From contig NC_018211.1 of NCBI RefSeq assembly GCF_000219625.1, forward strand, positions 2,046,001 to 2,110,000: a stretch of DNA of 64,000 nucleotides. Reading direction: 5' to 3'. The translations under genes and the position numbers were made by a program. Below the pieces are notes generated by a model. That model saw nothing but the letters and a program-made list of their open reading frames with translations, had not been told where the DNA came from and ran no database searches. Of the stretch, positions 32,087 through 42,858 are shown in pieces. Numbering within the stretch: position 1 is the stretch's first letter; every line of letters begins with the position of its first letter. This stretch comes from Zymoseptoria tritici IPO323. Lineage: Eukaryota > Ascomycota > Dothideomycetes > Mycosphaerellales > Mycosphaerellaceae.

Positions 32087-32510
32087 GGGAGGGTATACTG
32101 GTGTAGTCGTTTGAGAGATTGATTGCTTTCGTTTCGATTCGAGAGATGGAGCAGTCACGAGCGGGCGCGGACTGATGTGTTCATGTATTTGGATAGCCCG
32201 AACTAGCCTGCGAGTCATAACGAACCTGTAGCCGCGGACATCTGGCGCTTAGCCGAGCAAGATATGCGTACAAGCAGCACATTTGCTAAGCCCGAGGCAG
32301 TGTTGCAATACCTCCTCTGCTCGTCAAGTGTGTCGAGCAAAGGTCCGTCAATTCCAGTACTGCCAGCTTGTCTGTCGTTGTTGCTGCAGTAGATCTGTCC
32401 TCGAAACCGCCCTCGACACGATCGTGGTATGTGCTTGAGGCATACGAGGGTAAGTGGAGGGCACAAAGTGCGTTCTGAAGGAAGAAACGGTGTCGTGGCC
32501 TGAGTAGCAC
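32087..32510. other. Intergenic, no gene recognised
   Basis: Between the stop of copy 2 and the minus-strand HET fragment. Base use is normal (not RIP-like). I see only short open frames. Confidence 0.5.
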
Positions 32511-33168
32511 TCAATATTCACCAAATGGTGGTGATCGTGGTGATGGTGATGATGGTGGTAATGGTGTCAAAGACACAGCACTCAATGGCGAACTGAACGG
32601 GTTGACGATAAGACGCTCTGCTCTGGCCCGTGCGTCGAACCCATAAGAAATACTGTTGAGGTCCTGTGCCGCCAAGAGCAAAGCGTCGGCGGCAGTGAGA
32701 GTGATCTCAACATTTATCATCGTAGCTTTCTCGACCTGGCCAGACTCCGACTCTGGCGTCGCCTCGTAGCTTATCTCGTATCCTGGAAGCAGAAAACCCT
32801 GACCAACGACGTCGAAGGTGCTGGTAGAATTCTTTCGGACTACAAGGAGCAAATGACTGCACCCGCAAGTGACGCATTCGCATTCGCATGCGGCGTCATG
32901 GACGACTAATTCCACGATAACATCGCCGGCTTTGGTGTCGGAACAGAGATATCCCGCTAATCCCGCAGCGACCTCAAGCGTTTCAAAGGCCATTCCATCA
33001 GGCGCTTCCAGTAGTCTGAGAGCAATAGGCTGTGCTTCGGCCGAGTCCGCGTTTTCTCTGTACCCAATGTGCGCAGTCAGCATTCCCGAAGGTCCAACTC
33101 TGATGCGCGCAGACATTGCATAGAACGCTCGCAATAAAGATTGACGCAGCGAGGGCTCGGGCCAGCTG
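32511..33168 (-). pseudogene. Probable C-terminal part of a HET-domain gene, cut off by a transposon
   Basis: A minus-strand frame stops at 32511 and stays open upstream past its first Met (33116) right to the transposon end at 33169, so the Met at 33116 is probably internal. Residues around KAGDVIVELV, HLLLVVRK and FDVVGQGFLLPGY follow the pattern of the C-terminal module of fungal HET proteins (Gly-Asp-x-Ile...hydrophobic-Leu/Val-Arg...Val-Val-Gly-x-x-Phe). The N-terminal HET domain sits on the same strand on the far side of the 18.9-kb island, at 52079-53257, whose frame runs into the other island end. I infer one gene split by insertion. Alternatively this is an independent gene of about 200 codons with a promoter lost to the insertion. 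Confidence 0.55.
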
Positions 33169-33208
33169 GAGAACGTGCGTACTAATCCTTAGTACGCGTG
33201 TTCTCTAC
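33169..33208. repeat. Left 40-bp near-palindromic terminal repeat of the outer element
   Basis: Reads GAGAAC...GTACTAA-TCC-TTAGTAC...GTTCTCTAC. It differs from the copy at 51994-52033 at four positions. The unit is itself an imperfect inverted repeat around a 3-bp centre, so orientation (direct or inverted) cannot be decided from these copies alone. Confidence 0.85.
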
Positions 33209-33331
33209 GAGCCCTAATCCGTTGCCCTCGTCGTCGCGCTGTTATTGTCGTCGGTATACGTCTAATATTACTACGAATCGTTATTCTAAGGTGTTGTTGC
33301 TATACTATCTCTTTTTGTGCCTTAATCTAGT

Positions 33332-35053
33332 ATGCTACCCTCTAGCCCTCCGTCTATTATAGGATCGAGTCCTCGTCGCTCTATACGAGTACCGGCTCGT
33401 AAGCCTATCGTCGAAGAAGCCCTTAACGCGTTAAGGCTAGGGCGTCGCGCTACGGCTCGTAATAGAAGTAGTAGAGGTAGAGTTGCTCGAGTAGCGGTTA
33501 TAGAGCGAGAGGCTAATCTAAGTATAATCGCTAAGGATAAGGATAAGGATAAGGAAGGATCGGACGCGGTTGTCGATAATAAGGAGGAAGTCGACCCTAT
33601 TAGGCCTAAGGATACTATCGAATCTGTTAGTGCCGCCGCCGCCGCCGCCGCGGCGATTAAAGAAGAGGCATATCGATAGGATCTATTACGTACGGAGTTA
33701 ATAAAGGAAGATAAGAGGCGGCAGAAGGCTAAATACGCGCGGTAACGTAGAGCGACTTAAAAGGCTACTACTATTATCGCGAATATTACCGGCAAGCGGC
33801 TACGTCTAGAGGCTAATATTATTAGTAATAAGGTAGAAGAAGAGGAAGTAGAAGAGGAAGATATCTAGACCTTACCGCCGCGCTAAATACTAGCGCTAAA
33901 GCGCCGTCGTATCCTATCGTCCGCTTATTTAGCTCGTCGTCGTCGGATAGAGGATAAGGTTAATACCGTTCTCGAGCTATTCGAATTTATAATAGTGTTA
34001 TATATACGCTAAGGACGAAATAACCTATACTCGGATACGTTATATAGTATTAGTAATATATAAGAGCTAGCCGCGGCGGACGTAAAGGATTAGATTAATA
34101 CCTTAGTTATTAATTTAAAGGTTACCCTTAGCCGAGTAAAGATAAGTATGTCTTATCTAGGCCTAGCCGTCCGGAACTATATATAGTTTCCGTAGAAGAA
34201 CGAGGATAGCTAGACGAGTGTTATAAAGTAGCTAGAGTTGTAGGCTCGTACCGACCGCAATAAAATAAAGGTAGATGTTATTATAGAGGTAGAAGTACTA
34301 ATAGTTAGTTCGACACTAGGTCGAAGGACGGCAACGACGATTTAGCTATCTTAATTGCCTCTTAACCGTAAGGCATTAGCCGGCTCTAGCAACCGCTTAG
34401 AGGATATTATAAGACGATAGCCTTACTCGAACGGCTATTATAAGAATTATAGCTATACCTGCTACGTATTCGGTATCGACGAGCCTTCGAATTACTACCC
34501 TATTTATAGAACTATCGCTACTACTTAGGCTGCTAGCATTACTAATGCTTAACTTACGGCTAAGGATCTAGGCCCTATAATCTTTAGGGATCTCGTATTA
34601 AGGAAGAGCTCTAGCCTTACGGCCGATAATAGCAACATTAATAGCGTCCGCTAGAAGATAAAGGGCGGTGCTATATAGTAGGATCTTATCTTCTATATCT
34701 ACGTAGCTAGCTCTTTATCTAACTTAACTAAGGCTTTAGTCTCTCCTACTAGAATTAGTAAAAGGTTACGGCCTTCGTTAAGTAATTACGAGCGTAAGCC
34801 GGCGAGCTCTTAAGCGGACGACGTCGACGATATAGGCGCGTTCTTCGCCTTTATACGCGCTCGTAAGGAGTTTAGTAATCCTACCGGTCTAAAGGGTTTA
34901 GAAGCTATATAACGAGCAGTTAGTAGCGGTAACTAGGCTATTACTAACCTTTGTTTACTAGATAAGGAGTATTAGAATGCATAGGATAGCTTCTATATTA
35001 GACACCGGTTAAAGTATTATCGCACTATAAAGGCGTAGAAAAGGCATATTAAG
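33332..35053 (+). pseudogene. Accessory ORF of the outer element, RIP-damaged
   Basis: Open for 115 codons from 33332 (Arg/Ser-rich, a KDKDKDK run and an eight-Ala run). It then continues in the same frame to about 35050, broken by many TAG/TAA codons at sites expected for Gln or Trp. The frame conservation shows a long ancestral ORF. Late in it is a Tyr/Cys-rich segment (YYKNYSYTCYVFG) that could be a decayed metal-binding motif. I do not recognise the protein. Confidence 0.5.
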
Positions 35054-35067
35054 AAGGGGCGCCGGAG
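35054..35067. repeat. Left copy of 14-bp direct repeat (putative target-site duplication)
   Basis: AAGGGGCGCCGGAG, identical to 50640-50653. The pair brackets exactly the stretch that interrupts the outer Tc1/mariner-type element, so it fits a target-site duplication. Confidence 0.7.
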
Positions 35068-35563
35068 GTCGGCGACGAGGAACACCTGTACGTGGTGCCG
35101 GCTACGAACCTGCGACGATACCGTCGTTGCAGAGCTAAGTTTCCTCTGGAGGATTGGAGAGGCCGTTGATCCCTCTTCCCTTACAACAACAACAACAACA
35201 ACACGACCTGGAGGTACGCCTCCTATCGAAATACAAGCTACAACAGAACAACAGCACGATTCGAACGAATAGCCCTCTACGCTACAAACAGAAGAAGAAG
35301 AAGCAATCCACTCTGCCCTATATGCGCACCTCCTCGAAATCCGAACCGAAACACTTTAAAGAGACAGGACTTGGTAGAACCTATAACTCTGCGATCAACC
35401 TGCGTAGTTGTATGCGCTAGAAGGCAGCATACGATTCTACAAAGGCATACAAGGTTTCTAGCGGACTACGTCCAAGGATGTGCCCGAGGTACGTTATATA
35501 CTAAGCTACTTACTCTAAAAATTATAATGTTTATTACGTACCTAGTTACAAGAAGACAAAAAG

Positions 35564-35695
35564 ACATGCATTACATTAACTACATTAAAGACACCGGAGT
35601 GTTAACATCGTCGATGTAATGCATATCAAACCAAGAAAGGGAGTCGAACCTAAGACGAACGAGGTATATTAGCTAGCTGCACCAATGCTCTTAAT
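35564..35695 (-). mobile_element. tRNA-derived SINE-like unit 1
   Basis: On the minus strand a tRNA-like part has a B box (GGTTCGACTCC) and a degenerate A box (TGGTGCAGCTAG). It is followed by a tail forming a hairpin (ATGCATTACAT ... ATGTAATGCAT). About 80% identical to unit 2 at 35736-35867 in the same orientation. Not a functional tRNA: the acceptor stem does not pair convincingly. Confidence 0.6.
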
Positions 35696-35735
35696 AAAGA
35701 AGGAAAATTATTTGCTACTATAGCCCTTTAAAAAG

Positions 35736-35867
35736 AGATGCATAACATTAACTATATTAAAGACACCGGAGTGTTAACATCGTTAATGTTATGCATATCA
35801 AACTAAGAAAGGGAATCGAACCTAAGACGAGCGAGTCGTACTAACTAGCTGCACTAATACTCTTAAT
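35736..35867 (-). mobile_element. tRNA-derived SINE-like unit 2
   Basis: Second copy, same orientation, about 40 bp after unit 1. B box GGTTCGATTCC, A-box-like TAGTGCAGCTAG, and a perfect 15-bp stem (ATGCATAACATTAAC and its complement) in the tail. The hairpin loop (AAGACACCGGAGT core) is identical in both units. Confidence 0.6.
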
Positions 35868-35934
35868 GTCGAGCTGTAATCCTTAATTAAGTTATAGCTT
35901 CCTTTGCTAACGGCGACGAGGTAGGACTCGTAGG

Positions 35935-36936
35935 TTATTTGCCCCTTCCCCTGCCTCTGCGCTTAGGCTGGAAGTTCGACTTCTTCTCGCCTTTAACCTC
36001 GTTGCCGGCCTTGTTGTCTTTCTTCGCCTCGCTTGCGGCTCGCTTCTCGTCCGCTATCTCCTTCTTAACATTAGTCGCAATCTAAGGGATCGACAACGGA
36101 GGGCAAGGGTGCGGATCCTCTATGCCGGCGAGGCGTGCTTAGGAGGGCGCAGTGTCTTCGTCGCTGAACTAGATATCTTAATTAGCGTAAGGTCCTGAAT
36201 GTAAGCAAGGAGCACTTATAACGATACTTATAACGACTAGCTCGCCTACTATCGTAGCTGCGTCCTCCTACCAGAAGGGACGCTTAGTCGGCGTTAGAGT
36301 ACGTAAAATGCGGACGCTAATAAAACTAAAGAATTCATCCCTGTCGCTATTAGCTTCTTCGAGTGCCTCCGGAACCTTAGGGGACGACAGTATAAGGACA
36401 CGAGCGGGCGACGACTCTGCGCCTGTAGAAGATAACAGGAGTAGCTCCTTCGACTGGAAGATTCCAAGTCCCTTTATTGCCTGTCGCGCTAGGCCAGTCG
36501 TGCTACACTTCTTGCTCGCAGGACCATCTAGCGGCGGAGGCGATAGGGGTAGAGGAGACTGCTCCGGTTAGAACGGCGAGCTCGAGGGACATAGAGCTCT
36601 AAGAGGGGAGTAGTCGCGGATCCATTCTCTAGTGTGATAACATGTCTTCTAGCGGATTAGCGTTACAAATTACTAACTATCGTCTAGCTTTCGAGGAGGC
36701 GGCGTAGTAGGCAGAGCAGCGGTCTGCGAGCTTGGAGGCGGTGTAGCGACATTCGACGCTACGAGTTCCTGCTTAGCGGTAGGCAAAGGGACCTCCGGAA
36801 GCGCGCTATCTAGAGAGCTAGCCGGTAGTATGTTAACGGTCGCGGGGAGAGGAGATTAGTTATTAAAAGACCGGACTTTCTTAATAACCTAAGCAGAAGG
36901 TGTAGTACCTACACGCTTGCGACGAGTATTAGGCAT
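35935..36936 (-). pseudogene. Unknown ORF of the insertion, about 333 codons, RIP-damaged
   Basis: From ATG at 36936 (MPNTRRKRVG) the frame runs 1002 nt without any indel to TAA at 35935, interrupted by about ten TAG/TAA codons at positions where CAG, CAA or TGG would be expected. The product is basic at both ends, Pro/Ser/Thr-rich in the middle, and ends in a Lys/Arg-rich tail (QPKRRGRGK). It looks like a nucleic-acid-binding or capsid-like protein, but no family is recognised. Confidence 0.5.
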
Positions 36937-39189
36937 TATAGAAAAGCGAAGAAGGATAGAGATGTACAAAGGGTAGAAGCAGTAGGTTCGCAATATAAGA
37001 TATTATAGAGCCGATAAGACTAGAGGCCTATAGCGTTTAAAAGCATAGAGAAGCCTATTAATTCTCGATATTCAGAGCCGGCCGCAATACCAGGTATCGG
37101 AGCTAGCGGAAGCATAGCGGATTCTCATAAGATTGCGAGGTATAGTATCCTAGTCCGGAACAGCATGGAGCCGATAATATTGCGTAGAAGAGAGATTGCA
37201 ATATGTTATCGCTTCGGCAGCGGGCCTTTTGCCTCCGGCGGCTACTACGTAGTGCTTTGTGCCTGCGGCGCAAGATAAGTAGAAAGTCGTCGGGAGAAGG
37301 ATATGCGACAATTATTCTATATGTCGGTTTGCTCGAGGATATTATATATGAAATTTTTAGCATGTAGTGCGACATACCGCAATATCCGTTAGCGAATACC
37401 GAATACGAGGCAACGCGCAGTTCCTAGCGATCGCAAGATTACTATCTAGGGGGCCGGATCGTAATTCGTGATAATACGAGCTTAAGAGGTTTCTTAACTT
37501 AACGTAAGACGACGGACAGGTAATAGACGGAAGTCTAATCTGTACACAAAAGTTACTACTGAAATGCAAGAATGTACGTAAGACGAACACGCCGTTAAAG
37601 CCCGTAGGGACATAGGTATTCTGTATCCTCCTGTCCGAATGCAATGTTTTTCCTTACTGTCAAAGAGAACATTTGCAACTATCCCAAATATAGCGAGCAC
37701 ACTTTTTCTCCTTAGCGCCTTTCTTACAGGTCGACTCGTACTTAGTCCCTACACAGCCTCCGTAGGGAGGTAACTCTGCCGCAATCGAAGGATTGTTTAT
37801 AACTACGCCAACCCTGACCTATCGTCGACGATTGGCGTTATTCGCATCTAAAAGGGCAGGTTAGCTAGGTAGGAGAATAAGGAAAGAAAGAACCTACTAA
37901 GCTATTGTTGCTCTGTAATGTGCTACCAGCTATCCGGAGTCGTCGAGATCGGCCGAACAAGACGATTTAGTGTCGGTGTCGCGGGCCGTCTAATAGAGCG
38001 AGCAAGAAGAGGAGGGCGAGTAGATGGAGAAGAGCGATTTGAGCTCGACGAACTTAAGGAAGGTGAGGAGGGAGAAGTCCTGTCTAGAGGCGGAGAAGTT
38101 TTCGAAAGCGCACTACGTATAAAACAGGCCGATAATAGAGATGCATCGTTACTGTCAAAAGAGAACGTCTAGTCGTCGTCGTAGAGAAAACTACAGAGTG
38201 TAAGCGAGAACCCCGAACGTCGAAGACAAGAGACGAACCTAGCCTATTGGCGATTGCGCGAGCAATGCGCGGGCAGTAAATCTACGGGCAGAGTCCTTAC
38301 TCGAGTTAAAGCTGGATAAGAAGGCCGAGCGGAAGAGGGAATGGTAATAACGGAGCTAGCGCGAATAAGTTTGTCGAACCGGAGCTAGACTAGTAGGGCG
38401 AGGAGGAGGCAAGAGAACATTGCGAGAGTAGTAACTATGCCGATAGCTATCTCCATAGTGTATGCGGCAACCTTTACGAATGCTGCGAATGGCGGATGCT
38501 CGCTGTTTCTAGGAAGGGCGGAGAGGCAGATAGCTTGTTGTTAGTCCGAGCTGCGACGTGACGCGCGCGCGAAACTTCTCGGGTAAGTAGGGAGGAAGAT
38601 AGGACCTATAGGTGCAACGCCTTTGCGACCGGACTGTAGTGTTGTGGCTAGATAAGTCGCGAGCCCCAAAGGTTTTCTTAGAGATGTCTATACAGTGTAA
38701 ACGCGGCAACACGTGAGGCCTTAGTAATGTAACGTGAAGGGCTAACTATGTCCGGAAAGGCGAAATTCGAGCTTGCGACGTCACCTGCTTAGTCCTATAG
38801 GCCTTAGAGTAGTAGTACTATTAGTTTTTACATTTAATTACTAAGAGACAGAGTCTTCGCTAGATTAATTTGTTTAGAAGAGTAATGTATTATGCTTAGT
38901 GCACTTGAGAGGAGGATCTGCACCGCGTGCCTATGCCTAGGCTATATATTGCTTTTGCTATCGTAAAGTCAAGTAATTAACAAAACATTAACGTAAGAAG
39001 CAAGCGAATCCGGATATTAGAAGGAGAAAGCACTAACGGAATCAGTAAGCGAATCCGGAATTAAGAAAGAGAACGTAACAACGTAAGAAGTAAGAGAATG
39101 CGAAAATTAGAACGAGAAGGCACAGGTGCCAAACTAAACTAGAACATTAATAAAGCCCAAAAGACTAAGAGACAATGCCGCCTATAAGG
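36937..39189. other. Insertion interior with ORF remnants only
   Basis: About 2.2 kb of moderately RIP-like sequence. Open stretches occur on minus (37103-37375, 37357-37644) and plus (37918-38172, Arg/Glu-rich, continuing with stops to about 38700), none recognisable. Near 38990-39110 a short unit containing GCGAATCCGG recurs. Confidence 0.4.
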
Positions 39190-39837
39190 AAGGTCGAGTC
39201 GTAACTACCAACCTAATTAGATAGCGACAGTGCAGGCAGCTCTGATTCTAGCTATCTTTAGAGTGCCGAGTCCGTCGTTCTCGCACAACTCGTTCCTACC
39301 GCCAAGAAATTCCCCCCCTACGGTGCGAATGCCTATACCGATGTTGTATATCCTGTTTAGAGTTATATCCTAAGGTCGCTATATAGTAGGATGGAGCTAG
39401 CGGTATTCCTCCTCTGTGTACTAGGTATGCAATCTCTGCACGAACACGTTGTCGGCTAGGCCGTCCTAGTTAACGTACTTCTTCTTAACCCTAAACACTA
39501 GGCGATTAACACCCTTATGTATGCGCATTCCTCCCCAGACCTCGAGGAACTGCAACTGAATAATAGCTTAACCGTTCGGGCCGTTAGGGAAGATTATATC
39601 CTGTTTGCTGCTATCGAAGAGGAATGTGCTATGTAGATAACGGCCGATTAGGGCAGGCCTTCTACGTCCCTTGAAATTCTCTAACTTCGGAACAGCTCGA
39701 TTGTTAAGGCAGAATAGCTTGTAGGTCGTCTAGTGAGATTGCTAGCAGGCCTTGCTGTAGTACCAGACCCGGAAGTACGCGGTGCACTTAGTAGTAGTCT
39801 TAGTGCCGTAGGTAATGTATGTAGTAGTAGAAGACAT
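39190..39837 (-). pseudogene. Unknown ORF at the left arm of the inverted repeat, RIP-damaged
   Basis: Starts at ATG 39837 (MSSTTTYITYGTKTTTKC) and reads leftward with about ten stops at Gln/Trp-type codons. Recognisable protein-like blocks remain (KGRRRPALIGRYLHSTFLFD, LEVWGGMRIHKGVNRLVF). Its upstream region is the left arm of the inverted repeat at 40032-40496, whose right arm precedes the plus-strand ORF. No family recognised. Confidence 0.5.
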
Positions 39838-40031
39838 TTCGCTAAATCGGATGTTAGCTAAGGTATAAGAAGGTCCACATTGCGGAAAACATATAGTAAT
39901 GCCTAGTAATAGGCGAAAGGGTAAGGGAGTTAAAGTCGGTTGTAAAGAGATGTTGTTAAAGAGGGTCGTCGAAGAAGTTCGTCGAAGAAGTTCGTCGAAG
40001 AAGGTTATCGAAGGAAGGCGATGTAAGGGAA

Positions 40032-40496
40032 GGGGAGAGGGTTAAGAACGGTTAAAGGAAGTAGTTTTAATGTCGTAGAGGGCGACACTGCGGTCCGTGC
40101 ACCGAGCGTCGCGATCCGGCAGTGCGTATAACACGCCTAGCACATGCGGCTCCTAATGCTCGTGCTCTCGTCTAAGATTATATAACAGGGTATTGCGTAG
40201 ACTTTACTTTACCTGCGCTAAGGTTTTAACGCGTGGACTTCACTTTACTATAGTGAGATCTTACTGTCCGACTTTAGTTTACTATAGTAAAACTTTACTG
40301 TCCGACTTTATTTCACTAGGGTAAGATCTTACCTTAGCTAGTTAGCTAGTATTTACGACACGAGCATTACGAGCAACACGTGCTAGGCGTACGTTACGAC
40401 ATTACGCGACCGGACGTGGTTGCCTAGTGCACGGACCGCAGTGTCGCCCTGTACGGCATTAAAACTACTTCCTTTAACCGTTCTTAACCCTCTCTC
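40032..40496. repeat. Large inverted repeat between two divergent ORFs
   Basis: The left arm begins near 40032 (GAGAGGGTTAAGAACGGTTAAAGGAAG) and is matched by the complement of a segment ending near 40496. The first 75 bp are almost identical; similarity continues, weaker, for about 140 bp per arm (ACGCCTAGCAC, TAATGCTCGTG). The centre has three tandem units containing GACTTTA(G/C)TTTACTATAGT...TTACTGTCC. The ORFs at 39837 (-) and about 40610 (+) point away from it, so it looks like a mirrored promoter. Confidence 0.75.
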
Positions 40497-40609
40497 CTTC
40501 CCTCTCTACCTTCTACCTTCTTTACTTCAAACAACCCTTTACTACTTGCAACACTGCGTAACAATTATTAGCATACACTACAACATACCTTAACACTTCG
40601 AACATCTAC

Positions 40610-41540
40610 TAGGCAGGTGTAATGTTGCTGCACAGATAGTTTATTCGCTAACATTCACGTCCTAGAAATTCCTCTACCCCTCCGCCATCGTAATAGCTAA
40701 CGTTCCGCTTCCTCTCGGACCGCCTCTTGCTTCGTTCGGTGCAAATAGAGACTACCGCGATGAATTTCCAGCTCCGAAGTGGTACTATATCCCGCGTTCG
40801 GTGCCTACCGACCGTTTCGATCCCGATAATCCTAAGCTAGGAGCTCCCGCCTAGAAGATTCCTTAACCGGATGGATGCGTCTAAGTCTGGCATGAAACAG
40901 ATTGGAAGGTCTTGCGCTATAGGATGTTCAGCGCGAAGTAGGAAATGGAAATGGCCAACTAGTACGCACCCCTAACTAACACCTGATAGAAATAGAGCTA
41001 ACATGTGCGCAATTAGCTACATCGTCGGAGAGAGGGCTAGTTAGGCTATCGTCGGCGCTCAGTCTATTTACCTCGATCGCTAATCTGGACGTCACAACCT
41101 CGGTTTCTTTATCTACCCTCTTAAGCCTAACAGTCGCGATTTGGCACGAGTCGGAACGGATCTACTTAATAGGGATAGGCCCTACCTCCTAGCGTAGGAC
41201 CGGAGGGATTTTCACTAGTCCGGCGTAGATATGCAACGTAACCTCTACGGCGTTACGCCTTCCGCCGAGGTCTAGCGGTACATCCCCGCCATCCGATCGG
41301 GAGAGAAGACTTAGGCGGACATACGGGTAGATAGCTCGCGGCTTAACAACAACTTGTCGATTTAGTAGTTGTAGGAGGCTGTCTCCCGGTTCCTATAGGA
41401 CAAGCAAACTTAAGCGACGCAGTTTCCTAGGAACAACTACCGTAGCCTCTACTTCGATAAGGACAGTGCCGAGGAGAAGATAACCCGGCAGATAGAGCAG
41501 ATAAAGCGAGACGCTATTATCGTTCTCTAATAAGGAGCGA
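40610..41540 (+). pseudogene. Unknown ORF at the right arm of the inverted repeat, RIP-damaged
   Basis: A plus-strand frame keeps protein-like text across TAG/TAA codons (IVIANVPLPLGPPLASFGAN, FPAPKWYYIPRSVPTDRFDP, VWHETDWKVLRYRMFSAK), ending near a Glu/Lys/Arg-rich segment (KITRQIEQIKRDAIIVL) that appears in another frame, so at least one frameshift is present. Stops fall mostly where Trp or Gln would fit. No family recognised; it is the divergent partner of the ORF at 39837. Confidence 0.45.
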
Positions 41541-41893
41541 TATAACACAACGGTTTTCTAGCTCTTAGACTTCGGAACGAAACTGTTTTGCAATCGGAAT
41601 TAGACCTCTTCGCAGGATTTAACATTACAAGAGTGATTTTATAAGTTTCTGCAACTCAAAAGCGAGTTCCGAATTTCTTTGCTAATTTTTGACACTACGA
41701 TAGCGGTTTTTTTCCTTTACTTCCTACGACTTAAAAGTGCTGCGTTCTTACTTCGACTAAACTAGACTGCGTTGCGAGTAGATTAGAAGTCGATTTTAGC
41801 GATAATACTAGACCTAACGGAATTAAAAGAGGGTTCTACTAACTTCTTCTCTATCTTAAGTGCAACAGTGTCGTAGTAAATGTCTCGTCCGCA

Positions 41894-42430
41894 CCTGTCT
41901 TCGACTACTTCAAACGTTAATACGGAACCGCTCTCCAGCCGCCAGACCGCCGAGGAGATCTCTGTCTTCGACTACTTCAAACGTTAATACGGAACCACTC
42001 TCTAGCCGCCTGTCTTCGACTACTTCAAACGCTAACACGGAATCACTCTATAGCCGCCAGACCGCCGAGGAGATCTCTGTCTTTGACTACTTTAAACGTT
42101 AACACGGAACTACTCTCTAGCCGCCTGTCTTCGACTACTTCAAACGCTAACACGGAATTACTCTGCAGCCGCTAGACCGCCGAGGAGATCTCTGTCTTCG
42201 ACTACTTCAAACGTCAACACGGAACCGCTCTCCAGCCGCCAGACCGCCGAGGAGATCTCTGTCTTCGACTACTTCAAACGTTAACACGGAACTACTCTCC
42301 AGCCGCCTGTCTTCGACTGCTTCAAACGTTAACACGGAACCACTCTCCAGCCGCCTGTCTTCGACTGCTTCAAACGTTAACACGGAACCACTCTCTAGCC
42401 GCCTGTCTTCGACTGCTTCAAACGTCAAAC
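41894..42430. repeat. 48-bp minisatellite with an alternative longer unit
   Basis: About ten copies of a 48-bp unit (CTTCGACTACTTCAAACG...CCGCCTGT), several extended by a 19-bp AGACCGCCGAGGAGATCTC block. As 48 is divisible by three, the array stays open and reads as a 16-residue repeat (TFEAVEDRRLESGSVL) on the minus strand at 42207-42428. A further unit follows the MITE-like insertion at about 42664-42710. Confidence 0.9.
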
Positions 42431-42651
42431 ATCCGCGGATTGATTAATTAAGAGGTCCAATCCCGGGCCCGGATTAATTATGTTTATGTTAATCCGTCAA
42501 TCCGACTAATCCATCCGCTCGTCGAGGGTTAATTAATCAATTTATCCTTTCAAAAACACGCGGATTGATTAATTGCATTAGCGTAATGCTGAAATTTTCG
42601 CCGGATTAATTAATTAGATTAATCCGATGGTGATGTAATCAATCTACGGAT
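42431..42651. mobile_element. MITE-like insertion with 16-bp terminal inverted repeats
   Basis: 221 bp, very AT-rich, starting ATCCGCGGATTGATTA (42431-42446) and ending TAATCAATCTACGGAT (42636-42651), the inverted complement with two mismatches. Internally GGATTAATTAATTA and AATCCG motifs recur in both orientations. It interrupts the 48-bp minisatellite, giving a clear insertion boundary. No coding capacity. Confidence 0.65.
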
Positions 42652-42858
42652 CGATTGTTCACTACCCTGCTTCGACTACTTTAAACGTTAATACGGAAAC
42701 ATCTGTTAGCCGACATACGTAAAAGAGAGGTTAGGTTAAAGAGGGTATTTGCGGCAATGAGTATTTTAAAGGAGGTAGCGAGGTATCTTTAAATTCTCGC
42801 AAGTATCGCTCTCGACTCTCGTGCCTCTAAAGCGAAGCCCTGTAGCCGGTAGTGCTTC

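Noticed and set aside
35632..35690. Functional tRNA gene
   Set aside because: Only A- and B-box-like sequences are present; acceptor and anticodon stems do not form, and the unit repeats with a hairpin tail, so a SINE-like origin fits better.
35935..36936. Retroelement gag assignment
   Set aside because: The basic tail and size would allow it, but no zinc knuckle, protease, RT or LTR was seen nearby.
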